Shown: positions 26,317 through 35,823 of the stretch, piece by piece
Position numbering within the stretch: position 1 is the first letter of the stretch
How the letters are laid out: the number at the start of each line of letters is the position of its first letter
DNA from: Anammoximicrobium sp964645045
GTDB taxonomy: Bacteria; Planctomycetota; Planctomycetia; Pirellulales; Pirellulaceae
Direction: 5' to 3'
Length of the DNA stretch: 64,000 nt
Assembly: GCA_964645045.1 (NCBI GenBank)
Contig: CAZXYZ010000009.1
Location: forward strand, 1-64,000
The notes under the pieces: generated by a model
What the model was told of the DNA's origin: nothing
What the model saw: the letters and a program-made list of their open reading frames with translations, nothing else
The model's database searches: none
Position numbers and translations under genes: made by a program

Positions 26317-29300
26317 GTGGTTCAATCGAACGGTTTGAAACGATCGTGCGGGGTCGTGTTATGCCTGACGTGGGTGCTGCCACTGTGGTTCGGGATCGGC
26401 CAATCCGCCTCGGCGGCAGACCCGTCGTTTGTCGGTGTTCTGGCCTTGGCGGTGGACAAGGACGTGGCCGACCGACTGGGATTGTCCAACGAGGCCCTTG
26501 GCCGCTTGCGACAACTGGTCAACGAGCGCGAGGACGCAGCGCTGGAGATTGTCCTGTCGATCAAGGATTTGCCGCCGATGGAGCAGATTGCGCGGCTGAC
26601 GCCTTTCGTGGAAGAGTCGGAACGGTTGGGATTTGCCCTGCTGACCGTCGCCCAGCGAGAGAAACTGCGACAAATCCGGTTGGCCCGCGAGGGGATGAGC
26701 GCGCTGGCCGAGCCCGGACTGTCGGAATCGCTCAATTTGTCCGTCGAACAAAAGGCGGCCGTCCAACAGTTGTTGGCTCAGCGGGCTGGGGATCTGACCA
26801 AGGGCGGTGAGAGCGAGCGGCGGATCACACGCGCGGTGTACGAACGCAAGCTGGCGTCGATTCTGAACGAATCGCAGCGGGCGACATGGGAGACACTGTC
26901 TGGGCTGTCGGACGCGCCGACGAACGCGCCCAACGGGCCGATTGCCACCACCAAGCCAGAAGACGCAAAGGTATCTGCGAGCGAGGCCGAAAAGCCCGCC
27001 ATGACTCCGTCGGCTGCCAGCGCGGTGGAAGCGGCGCAACCTGCGGCGACACCACCGGCTGCGGTGACCAGCGAAGCCGAAAAGCCGGCCCTAACCACGC
27101 CGGCAGCCACCACGGCGGAAGTCGAGAAACCGGCGGTGATGCCACCGGCTGCGGTGACCAGCGAAGCCGAAAAGCCGGCCCTAACCACGCCGGCAGNNNN
27201 NNNNNNNNNNNNNNNNNNNNNNNNNNNNNNNNNNNNNNNNNNNNNNNNNNNNNNNNNNNNNNNNNNNNNNNNNNNNNNNNNNNNNNNNNNNNNNNNGCGG
27301 TGACCAGCGAAGCCGAAAAGCCGGCCCTAACCACGCCGGCAGCCACCACGGAGGAAGTCGAGAAACCGGCGGTGATGCCACCGGCTGCGGTGGCCAGCGA
27401 CGCCGAAAAACCGGCCCTAACCACGCCGGCAGCCACCACGGCGGAATCAGCGAAAGATATGGCGACTCAGCCAACCGTCGCGACAAGCGAGGCGCAGGGG
27501 CCTGCCACGCCGCCTGCGAGTTCCGCTGCCGGGAGCGGGTTGCTGCGTTTTCAATTCGATGCCGCGCCTTGGAAGGATGTACTCGAGTGGCTGGCGCAGC
27601 AGTCCGGCCTATCCCTGGCCATCGAGACCCTGCCGGTCGGCTCGTTCACGTACCGCGACGATCGGACGTACACCCTTGACCAAGCCCTGGACCTGCTCAA
27701 CAGTTACCTGCTGACCAAGGGGTACACGCTCATCCGCCGCGAACGCATTCTGTTGGTGGTGGACGTCGAGAATCCGATACCCGACGAACTGGTAACCTTG
27801 GTGACGACCGAAGAACTCGACAAGCGGGGCCAATTCGAGTTGGTGAAATGCCTGTTCCCGCTGGCCAGAATGAAGGCCGAGGATGCCGCGGCCATGATCA
27901 AGGACTTCATCGGTCCCCAGGGCAAAGTCATTCCGTTCCCGAAAGCCAGGCAGATTCTGGTCACCGAGACGGCCGGCAAGTTGAGGACGATTCGCGACAT
28001 GATCAGCCGTTATGAAGACCCAACCATGGGCGGCATGGAGACGGTCGCCGAGTTTAGTCTGCAACATGCCTCGTCCGAAGAGTTGCTCTCGATTGCGCGG
28101 CCCTTGTTGGGCATCCCGGAAGGGCAGAACTCCGGCAGCGATATCAGTCTGTCGGTGGACCTTCTGGGCACACGAATTTGGGCCACGGGAAGTGCGGACA
28201 AGCTGCAGCTGCTGCGGGAACTGATTCCCAAGATCGACAAGGCTCCGACCGAGACGGGTGAAGCGGCCAAGGAACCGGAGCAGCTGAAATTAGCGACTTA
28301 TCTCATCAAGTCCGCGGATACGCAGGTCGTGCTGCGGGTCGTGCAAACGCTGCTGGCCGATCTGCCCGGCGTGCGTTTGGAGGTGGATGCGACTTCGGGC
28401 AAAATGGTCGCCTGGGCTCGTCCCTCGGAGCATAAGATTATCGAAGACACCTTGAAGCTGTTGGAAGGGCAGGACTTGCAGTTCGAGGTCATCCCGTTGA
28501 AACGCACCGATCCGCAATTGGCCGTGGCGGCGATCAACAAGTTCTTTGGCCTTACCTCGACGACGGGCGACAGCAAGACTGCGGCGAAAGCTCCGGCTCA
28601 AGGCCCAATCGTGGACGGCGATCCCGTGACCATGCAGTTGTGGGTCCGCGGGACGGCATTGCAGATCGAGCAAGTCAAGGACCTGTTGGAGAAGTTGGAG
28701 GGGCCTGAAGCGGAAGGAGGGTCCGGTGCCACTATTCGCACGATCCCGCTGTCCGGCCCGGCGGCCAAGTCGGCACTGGAGACGATCGAGCAGTTTTGGA
28801 CGCTCAAGAACAAGATCCGGATGGTAACGCCGTCGAACTTGACGCCGTCGGCAGACATCAAGTTGCGAGTCATTACGCCGTTGGAAGGGCAGCCGGAGGA
28901 TGCGGCGCCGGAAGGAACGCCGGAAGATGCGTCCCCGGTGCCGTTTCCGTCCGACGCTCCTGCCGTAGACCCGGCGGCCGGAAGTCGAGTGAAACCCGCT
29001 GCCGGGGCTGACAAGTCTGCGCAGGACGGGCCTTCATTTCGACCCGCCCCGGCCCCTGCAGACGCCCGCTTTCAATTCGTGAGCCAGCCGAAGCCCGCGG
29101 ACGAGCCAGCGGCGTCCGCCGTTGCCGAGACGGCTGCGCAACAGACCGCGGAATCCGCCAATGAACCCGCTGAAATCCGCGTCGCGGTGACGTCCAGCGG
29201 GATCATTATCGCGTCGGAGGACACCAAGGCCCTCGACGAGTTGGAAAAATTGCTGCGCACCGTCAGCGGACCAACTGCGATGCAAGGCCAGCGCGAGATT

Positions 29301-30296
29301 TCGGTTTTCTATCTGAAGTATGCCAAAGCGGAAGTGGCCTATCAGTTGCTGCAGGAGGTCCTGGGCGGCCATACGTCGGAAGCCGGCGGCTCGCTGCTCG
29401 GCGACATGGCGTCGAACCTTTTGGGCGGCGGCTTGATCGGCGGCTTGGTCGGAGGCTTGGCCGGAGGCACCAGCGGCGGCAGTTCGAGCGGTACGACGGC
29501 GCTCCAGGCCAGCGGCCCGGTGACGGTGGTTTCCGACCCGCGGCTGAATGCCCTGATTGTCGAAGCGAATCCGACCGATATCGCGTTCATCGAGCAGATG
29601 TTACGCGTAATCGACAAGGAGAGCAGCGAGACGGATATCGAGACGGCCGGCGTGACGCGTTTGATTCCCGTGATCTACAGTACCGCCGACGAGGTGGCGA
29701 ACGTGGTTCGCCAAGCGTTTGCCGATCGGATGGCGACCACCCAGGGGGGAGGCCAGGGGCAACAGCCTAACCCCGAAGACCTGTTGCGGGCGCTGCGCGG
29801 CCAGCGATCGCGCCGCGAAGACAGCCAAACCCGGGGCGAACCGGTGAAAATGACCGTGGGCGTCGATTCGCGCAGTAACTCGGTAATTGTGACGGCCCCC
29901 GAACCGTTGTACCGGCAGGTCGAAGCCTTCGTGCGGCAGATCGACCAGCCAGGCAGCCCCGACACGGATGTAGTCAGCGTCGTCCCGATCAAGGTCTCCG
30001 ATCCGGAACTGGTGCAGAAGACCCTGAACTCGATCCTGGGCAGCGCGGCGGGGCGAACAGGCTCGCGTTCGTCAACGAGCGGTTCGCAGCCCTCGAGTGG
30101 TTCCGGCGGCGCCAATCCGGATGACATTCGACGGCGGATCGAGTTTTTCCAGCAGTTGCGCGGGGCCGGTGGTGGTGGACCGCCTGGCGGATTCGGGAGC
30201 GGCGGTCCGCCTAGCGGGTTCGGGGGCGGCGCTCCGCCAAGCGGGTTCGGGGGCGGTGGCGGCCGCTCGTCGAGTGGCCGATCTCGCGGGCGATGA
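26317..30296 (+). CDS. Secretin N-domain (NolW-repeat) protein of a type II secretion-like locus
   Basis: GTG 26317 follows AGAGGTGAT; residues 1-34 form a signal peptide (LCLTWVLPLWFGIGQSASA). An N-terminal helical domain is followed by a Pro/Ala/Thr/Glu linker of 90-bp tandem repeats that contains the assembly gap. Next come an N0/STN-like domain (LLRFQFDAAPWKDVLEWLAQ) and about seven NolW/secretin-N repeats, each ending like DPRLNALIVEANPTDIAFIE or SRSNSVIVTAPEPLYRQVE. The C-terminus is Gly/Pro-rich. No beta-barrel secretin signature follows, so this protein alone cannot form the outer-membrane channel. The frame changes across the gap because the 100 N are a placeholder. It heads the gsp-like gene series. 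Confidence 0.75.
27057..27476 (+). repeat. 90-bp tandem repeat encoding a 30-residue linker unit
   Basis: Units begin with GGCTGCGGTGACCAGCG at 27057 and 27147, and again, after the gap, at 27297 (partial) and 27383 (GGCTGCGGTGGCC). Each unit is 90 bases and encodes AAVTSEAEKPALTTPAATT plus EVEKPAVMPP. The spacing across the gap is 146 rather than a multiple of 90, which shows that the gap size is wrong. Confidence 0.85.
27197..27296. other. Assembly gap of 100 N
   Basis: Exactly 100 unknown bases inside the tandem repeat of the secretin-like gene. The reading frame before and after the gap differs, so the true length is not 100. If the repeat period is kept it is 44 plus a multiple of 90. 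Confidence 0.95.
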
Positions 30297-30340
30297 TGGC
30301 GCCGCCGGGAGACCCCGACGCGGCGAAGCCGAAACCAAAT

Positions 30341-30515
30341 CCGATATCTCAAATCCGAAATCCGAAACAGATTCAAAACTCAAAATCCAAATGTCCCAAA
30401 CCACGCTGAACGAAACACGGCGCGGCGATTGGGATCGTTGTGTTTGTTTCGACCACTCAAAATTCGAATTTCGGATTTGTTTCGGATTTCGTGCTTCGGA
30501 TTTCGGATTTTGACC
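30341..30515. repeat. AT-rich dispersed palindrome (GGATTTCGGATTT type)
   Basis: The left part has CAAATCCGAAATCCGAAACA and the right part CGAATTTCGGATTTG plus TTCGTGCTTCGGATTTCGG, making long imperfect inverted arms around a GC-rich centre. It fills the gap between the secretin-like gene and the coiled-coil gene. A shorter relative occurs at 33042-33080. Confidence 0.7.
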
Positions 30516-30531
30516 GTAGTGGTAGAGCGAT

Positions 30532-31383
30532 ATGGACCTTGTCAATCGACTCATTGCCTGGGCTGCCTACGTGACCGGAGCGGTTTTAATCGGCTCGGGG
30601 GCCTTCTTTGCGTTTCACTACTACCGTCAGAGCGCCGTGTCTGGGGAGCCGGCGAAGAGTTCGCCGAACGCAGGCGGAGAAACCGTTGCCGAGTCGGGCC
30701 TCGGGGAGGGCTCGGCCGTGCGCGGCGCCCAAATCGAGCAGCTTTTCCTCCAGCGAGTTCAGATTCGGCGTCTGCAAGCACTGCTGGACCAGAAGACGAA
30801 GCTGTTGCAACAGAGGACGGCGTTGCTGGATCAGAAGAACGCGGAACAGGTCGCCTTGCGGGCCGAGGTGGACGAGGCTGTCGAACTGTTAGAGGTTCTG
30901 GCGGCGGAACTGGCGGCGACAGCCACGACGCCGTCGTCCGGCCAGGCCAAGGCGGAGAAACTGCAAAGCGAATTGGAGAAGTTTCGGTCCGAAGCGGCGA
31001 AAAACCGGCTGGTCGCCGACCAACGGCAAGCGGAACTCGATCGCCTCAAGGACGAAGTGGGAGCGACGGATGAAGGCATCTCGCAGCTCCAGCTGCAGGC
31101 GGAGACAGAGTTCGACTCGCTGGTCGCCGAAAAACGGGCTTTCGAGGCCGTCGTCTCGGAAACGTTCTCGCGGCTGGGCGTGGATGCCGTCCCCGTGCTG
31201 GTGTACCAGTTGGCGAATCCTCGCGCCAACGTGCGTCAGTGGGCCGCCACCGTTCTGGGCGACCTGGGACCGACAGCGCGAGACGCGATTCCGCCGCTGA
31301 GCGATGCCCTCCGCGACCAGGATCAGGCCGTTCGCGACGCGGCACGTCGCGCGCTCGAGAAAATAGACGCGCCGCCGCAGTGA
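30532..31383 (+). CDS. Membrane-anchored coiled-coil protein with C-terminal HEAT repeats
   Basis: A 283-residue protein. Residues about 8-30 are a single transmembrane helix (LIAWAAYVTGAVLIGSGAFF). A long heptad-rich coiled coil runs from about 70 to 205 (LQALLDQKTKLLQQRTALLD, LQSELEKFRSEAAKNRLVAD). Residues about 215-280 form HEAT repeats (PRANVRQWAATVLGDLGP, QAVRDAARRALEKID). The gene lies between the secretin-like gene and an EF-hand protein in the same direction, so it is probably part of the secretion locus, perhaps as a periplasm-spanning or cytoplasmic scaffold. I know no named family. Confidence 0.75.
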   Translation: MDLVNRLIAWAAYVTGAVLIGSGAFFAFHYYRQSAVSGEPAKSSPNAGGETVAESGLGEGSAVRGAQIEQLFLQRVQIRRLQALLDQKTKLLQQRTALLDQKNAEQVALRAEVDEAVELLEVLAAELAATATTPSSGQAKAEKLQSELEKFRSEAAKNRLVADQRQAELDRLKDEVGATDEGISQLQLQAETEFDSLVAEKRAFEAVVSETFSRLGVDAVPVLVYQLANPRANVRQWAATVLGDLGPTARDAIPPLSDALRDQDQAVRDAARRALEKIDAPPQ

Positions 31384-31527
31384 GTGTTGGAAATCGAAGC
31401 GGGATAACGGCTTGCGGCAAGTCCGCTGCAATACCAAAACTTGAAAAGGTCACTCGACGACGGAATCCGCAGTTGGGACAATAGGAATAGGCAAATCTGA
31501 GGGATTCTGTCAGTCATCGCGGGGAAA

Positions 31528-33024
31528 ATGGGGATTGCCATGAATTCGACGGGGTCGAGAACACAGCTGCTGGTGGCCGTTATCTTCCTGGCCGTTGCCG
31601 CTGGCGTGCGCGCCCAGGGGCCGGTCGACTTCCTGCGCCGCGTCGACGAGAACGGCAACGGAATGCTTGATCCCAACGAATTGGAAGGCCGCATGGGCTC
31701 GTTCGTGCGGCGAATGGCGGAGAACAACCCGCGCATCGATCTGTCGCGGCCGATCCCACTTGACCGCCTCGCTTCGGAATTCGAGCGGATGCGGGAGGAG
31801 CGGTCGCGCGGGGGTGGCGATGGGCGGAGCGGCGGACCTGGCTTCGGTGGCGGACCTCCCTTCGGCGGTGGACCCAGTTTCGGCGGCGGACCTCCCTTCG
31901 GTGGCGGATCGCCCTTCGGTGGCGGACCGCCTTTTGGTGGCGGACCTGGTTTCGGCGGCGGACCGCCCTCTGGCGGCGATTGGCGCGGTGGTGACAGGGA
32001 CCGCGGCTCGTCGGACAATAGCCAGTCCTCGCCGTACAGTTCGCGAGAGACCAAAATCGAGCCGTTGGTGCCAGGCTTTGGCGTGGCCAGCATGTCCACG
32101 CCGCCGCCGGGTTTCGGCGCCGAGGCACAATTGTTTACAATCGAGGTCACGGAGGAGGACCGGCGCGAAGCGGAACGGTCCTTCCGGTACTACGACCGCA
32201 ACCAGGACGGCAAGATCGATTCGGAGGAGATGGGCCGCAGCCGCTACGGATCGGACTTGCCCGTGTTCGACAAGAATCGCGACGGCGTGCTCACGCTGAA
32301 TGAAATGGAATACCGTTACGCCCGCCGCCGGATCGACAACACGCAGGATACTCGGAATCGATCGCGTTCGTCCGGCGATGATCGGCGGGGCGGAGAGGAT
32401 CGTCGGCGGGATGGAAACGGCGACAAACAAGACGATTCGCCGGAGGCTGCAGCCAACGACCTCAAGTCGTACCGCCGGAAGCCGCCCATCGAGCGTTTGC
32501 CAGAGGGGATGCCGGAGTGGTTTGCCCGCGACGACGCGGACGGCGACGGTCAAGTGGCCATGAAGGAGTTCTCGGTGTCCTGGACCGATGCGGTCTTGGC
32601 CGAATTCAATCAATTCGATATGAACCGCGACGGCCTGATCACGCCGCAAGAGTGCTTGGCGGCCAAGAATCAGGGCGCGATTCGCGGGGCGAGCATCGGC
32701 GGTTCCGGCAATAGCCCGCCGCCGGCGTCGTCTCCGGCGGGAGGCATGGCGGTAGCGGTGGCTCCCGAAGCTGCCGCGGCGGGTGCGTCTGTGCCGGCGT
32801 CCAGCGCCGCGCCATCCGCTGGTGCATCGCCGGCGGCGGCGAAGGTCGATCCGCGGTACTACGAGTATTTTAAGAAAGTCGTCATTAAGTATGACTCGAA
32901 CAACGACGGCGAGTTAACGCCCAACGAATGGTCGAGTATGTCGAAGAACCCCGAGGCCGCCGATGCCGACCGGAACGGCCGGATCACGATCGAGGAATAC
33001 GCCCGCTGGTCCATGCAGCGGTAG
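31528..33024 (+). CDS. Secreted protein with seven EF-hand loops
   Basis: A 498-residue protein with a signal peptide (TQLLVAVIFLAVAAGVRAQ). ATG 31528 is used; ATG 31540 is an equally possible start, preceded by GGGGA. Seven canonical calcium loops are visible: DENGNGMLDPNE, DRNQDGKIDSEE, DKNRDGVLTLNE, DADGDGQVAMKE, DMNRDGLITPQE, DSNNDGELTPNE and DADRNGRITIEE. A Gly/Pro/Phe-rich tandem repeat lies at about residues 100-150 and an Ala/Pro/Ser linker at about 390-430. Calcium binding is strongly predicted; GspG-type pseudopilins also bind calcium, so a role in the secretion apparatus is possible but unproven. Confidence 0.85.
   Translation: MGIAMNSTGSRTQLLVAVIFLAVAAGVRAQGPVDFLRRVDENGNGMLDPNELEGRMGSFVRRMAENNPRIDLSRPIPLDRLASEFERMREERSRGGGDGRSGGPGFGGGPPFGGGPSFGGGPPFGGGSPFGGGPPFGGGPGFGGGPPSGGDWRGGDRDRGSSDNSQSSPYSSRETKIEPLVPGFGVASMSTPPPGFGAEAQLFTIEVTEEDRREAERSFRYYDRNQDGKIDSEEMGRSRYGSDLPVFDKNRDGVLTLNEMEYRYARRRIDNTQDTRNRSRSSGDDRRGGEDRRRDGNGDKQDDSPEAAANDLKSYRRKPPIERLPEGMPEWFARDDADGDGQVAMKEFSVSWTDAVLAEFNQFDMNRDGLITPQECLAAKNQGAIRGASIGGSGNSPPPASSPAGGMAVAVAPEAAAAGASVPASSAAPSAGASPAAAKVDPRYYEYFKKVVIKYDSNNDGELTPNEWSSMSKNPEAADADRNGRITIEEYARWSMQR
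31833..31980 (+). repeat. GGCGGACC-type tandem repeat encoding FGGGPP units
   Basis: Repeats of about 15-18 bases (TTCGGTGGCGGACC variants) encode consecutive FGGGPP, FGGGPS and FGGGSP units in the EF-hand protein. This is a flexible low-complexity linker that is likely to vary in length between strains. Confidence 0.8.
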
Positions 33025-33041
33025 ATAGCATTTGTCGGGGC

Positions 33042-33080
33042 CTTGATTTGTTTCGGATTTGAGATTTCGGATTTCGAATG
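33042..33080. repeat. Short AT-rich element, relative of 30341-30515
   Basis: GATTTGTTTCGGATTTGAG followed by ATTTCGGATTTCG repeats the core words of the AT-rich palindrome at 30341-30515. It lies just after the EF-hand gene stop. Confidence 0.6.
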
Positions 33081-33208
33081 CGGCTTTGCCGCGGTAGGAT
33101 ATCCGCTGCCGAGGGATTGAGGCACGCAGCCCGTCGGCACATGCGGTTGTGTTTCCGGACATCTTGCAGGCCGTGTGCCAAGGCCGGGGCGAACAGGAGC
33201 GATTGACA

Positions 33209-33985
33209 ATGAAGACGCGAATCGGGTTGGTATGGGCGCTCGCCGTGGGTTGCGGTGTGGCGTTGGCCGCTTCCTATGCTGACGCGCAACCTCAGGCTCA
33301 GCCGCAGCGTGGTCCGGGTGGTGGACCGGGCGGCTTTGGCGGACCGGGCGCGTTCGGCGGCGGGGGCTTTGGATTTGGCGGCTTGGCCGAAACGCTCCGC
33401 CGCGAGGACGTGCGGAAGGACCTGGAATTGCTCGATGACCAGGTGGCGCAACTGCAGAAGTTGGCCGATGGCAGGCGGGATCAGATGCGGGATTTGTTTT
33501 CCGGCTTGCGGGACGTGCCCCAGGAGCAGCGCGGCGAGAAGATGCGAGAACTCTTCCAGAAGTCTCAGCAGGACCTGGAAGCGGAGATTGGCAAGATCTT
33601 GTTGCCGCACCAGATGAAACGGGCGAAACAGCTGGAGATGCAGTTGCGTCTACGTGGCGGGCTGGGCCGGATGGGTGACCAGACGGCGCAGGAGTTGGGC
33701 CTGACGGACGAGCAAAAAGAAAAACTGCGTGGAAAGTCGGACCAACTGGAAGAAGAGATCCGCAAGAAACTCGCCGAGTTGCGGACGCAGGCCCAGAACG
33801 AACTGCTCAAAGTGCTGACGCCCGCACAACAGGCCAAATGGAAGGACATGATGGGCGAGCCGTTTGAGTTCCAGTGGGAAGCCCCCCCCAGGCCGCAGGG
33901 CGGCCCGCAAGCCGGTCCCCAGGGCGGCGCAAAGGGCGATGCTCCCGGCGGACGCGGCGCCCGTCGTGGCGGCGGTGGCCAGTAG
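33209..33985 (+). CDS. Small secreted helical protein, CpxP/Spy-like
   Basis: ATG 33209 gives 258 residues with a signal peptide ending ...AASYADAQ. A Gly/Pro-rich segment is followed by a helical core: VRKDLELLDDQVAQLQKLAD, QELGLTDEQKEKLRGKSDQL and NELLKVLTPAQQAKWKDMMG. The patterns L-T-x-x-Q-x-x-K-L and L-T-P-A-Q-x-x-K-W are those of LTXXQ-motif (Spy/CpxP-type) periplasmic chaperone-like proteins, common in planctomycetes. The C-terminus is Gly/Arg/Pro-rich. It sits 100 bp upstream of gspE in the same direction. The helper role in the locus is inference. Confidence 0.7.
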   Translation: MKTRIGLVWALAVGCGVALAASYADAQPQAQPQRGPGGGPGGFGGPGAFGGGGFGFGGLAETLRREDVRKDLELLDDQVAQLQKLADGRRDQMRDLFSGLRDVPQEQRGEKMRELFQKSQQDLEAEIGKILLPHQMKRAKQLEMQLRLRGGLGRMGDQTAQELGLTDEQKEKLRGKSDQLEEEIRKKLAELRTQAQNELLKVLTPAQQAKWKDMMGEPFEFQWEAPPRPQGGPQAGPQGGAKGDAPGGRGARRGGGGQ

Positions 33986-34086
33986 CCAGCGGCTGCAATG
34001 AGGTGCGAGGATGGCCCGCTCCGTCCTCGCGCCCGCAGCAAGATCTTGGAGAGCGGTGACTTGTCGCCGCTGGGAATACTTGACCT

Positions 34087-35820
34087 ATGGACGCAGGCGA
34101 AATCCTTTTACAACGCGGATTGCTCGATCAGCGGCAGTTGGACCAGGCGCGGCAGACCAACGGCGCGTCGGTCCTGGATGCCGCGATCGAACTCGGCTTT
34201 GTCAGCGAAGAAATCGCGCTGCGCGCCGTGGGCGAGGTGGTCGGACTGGAGTACGTCGATTTGGCCGTCATGGACGACGAACAGGCGCTGAGGGACCTGT
34301 TGAAGGATTTTCCGCAGAAGCTGATCTACCGCCAGTCGCTGTTCCCGATTCGCCGCACCAACGGATCGCTGGTCGTCGCCACCAGCGATCCGTTCGATTT
34401 GTATCCGCTGGACGAAGTCAGCGCCGCGACGGGCCTGTTTGTGACCCCCGTCCTGGCCGGGCGGAAAGAGATCGCCAAGCTGATCAAAAAATACCTGGGG
34501 GTGGGCGGCGAGACGGTCGAGGGCTTGATGGCCCAAACCTCCGAGGACGACGAAGTGCTGCTGTTGGAGGGCATCGAGACGGATGGCTCGGAGCTGTCCG
34601 AAATGGCCCAAGAGGCTTCCGTGGTCCGGCTGGTCAACGAAATCCTGCTGGAGGCCATCGAAACGCGGGCCAGCGACGTCCACATCGAATCGCAGCCGTC
34701 GGGGCTAGTGGTCCGCTATCGCGTCGACGGCATGCTGCAGCCGCAACCCATGCCCCCGGAAATTCATCGCTTTGAAGCGGCCATCGTCAGCCGTTTGAAG
34801 ATCATGGCCCGGTTGAACATCGCCGAGAAGCGTCTGCCTCAAGACGGGCGCATCAAGTTGAAAGTCCGCGGCCGGGAGGTGGACGTGCGCGTGTCCGTGA
34901 TTCCGATGATTCACGGCGAGGGCATCGTGCTGCGCATCCTGGACAAAGGCGCGATGGTCTTCGACTTGCGCTCGCTGGGGATGGACGAACGGACGTATCG
35001 GGTCTATCGCCAATTGATCGATCTGCCGCACGGGATCGTGCTGGTGACCGGCCCCACGGGCTCCGGCAAGACCACCACCCTGTACAGTTCGCTGTTGGAA
35101 ATCAACAAGCCCAACATCAAGATCATTACGACCGAGGACCCGGTCGAGTATCAACTGGAGGGCATCAACCAGATCCAGGTCCACGCCAAGATCGGTCTGA
35201 CATTTTCGCATACGCTGCGCAGCATTCTGCGTCACGACCCGGATGTGGTTCTGGTCGGTGAAATCCGCGATTTGGAGACGGCGGAGAACGCCATCCAGGC
35301 GTCGCTCACCGGCCACTTGGTGTTCAGTACGCTGCACACCAACGACGCCGCCGGCGCTTACACGCGGTTGGTGGACATGGGCGTCGAACCGTTCTTGGTG
35401 TCCAGCACGGTCGAAGCGGTGATGGCCCAGCGGCTGGTCCGGCGGCTGTGCGAGCACTGCAAACAGGGGTTCCGCCCCCGCCGCGACGATTTGCCGCCGG
35501 ATTTCCCCTGGGAGCATTTCGGTGACGGCCAACTGTATCGGCCGGTCGGCTGCCGCCGCTGCCGCAACCTGGGTTACAGCGGTCGGCTGGGCCTGTACGA
35601 ATTGATGATCACGGGCGAAGAAGTCCGCCACCTGGCCCACGAGAACGCGAGCACTTGGGACATCAAGAAAGCCGCCCTGCGCGGAGGCATGACGACGCTC
35701 CGGATGGACGGCTGGGAAAAGACGATCCGCGGGGTCACCAGCGTGGACGAGGTGCTGCGGGTGACGAAGGGAGATCGGGAGATCTCCTTGGCCGATTACA
35801 CGCCGGCCCAAGGAACCTAA
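34087..35820 (+). CDS. gspE: Type II secretion / type IV pilus assembly ATPase GspE
   Basis: A 577-residue AAA-type hexameric ATPase that powers pseudopilus assembly on the cytoplasmic side. N1E/MshEN-type domains cover about 1-160. The catalytic part has GPTGSGKTTTLYSSL (Walker A, about residue 321), ITTEDPVEYQLEG (Asp box), RSILRHDPDVVLVGEIRD (Walker B) and a His box in TGHLVFSTLHTND. Four zinc-binding cysteines are present as CEHC and CRRC near 455-495. All catalytic motifs are intact. The gene is followed after 3 bp by gspF. Confidence 0.95.
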   Translation: MDAGEILLQRGLLDQRQLDQARQTNGASVLDAAIELGFVSEEIALRAVGEVVGLEYVDLAVMDDEQALRDLLKDFPQKLIYRQSLFPIRRTNGSLVVATSDPFDLYPLDEVSAATGLFVTPVLAGRKEIAKLIKKYLGVGGETVEGLMAQTSEDDEVLLLEGIETDGSELSEMAQEASVVRLVNEILLEAIETRASDVHIESQPSGLVVRYRVDGMLQPQPMPPEIHRFEAAIVSRLKIMARLNIAEKRLPQDGRIKLKVRGREVDVRVSVIPMIHGEGIVLRILDKGAMVFDLRSLGMDERTYRVYRQLIDLPHGIVLVTGPTGSGKTTTLYSSLLEINKPNIKIITTEDPVEYQLEGINQIQVHAKIGLTFSHTLRSILRHDPDVVLVGEIRDLETAENAIQASLTGHLVFSTLHTNDAAGAYTRLVDMGVEPFLVSSTVEAVMAQRLVRRLCEHCKQGFRPRRDDLPPDFPWEHFGDGQLYRPVGCRRCRNLGYSGRLGLYELMITGEEVRHLAHENASTWDIKKAALRGGMTTLRMDGWEKTIRGVTSVDEVLRVTKGDREISLADYTPAQGT

Positions 35821-35823
35821 GCC

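Noticed and set aside
27057..27476. CRISPR array
   Set aside because: The repeats are contiguous 90-bp coding units without spacers; no cas genes. No CRISPR was seen anywhere in the window.
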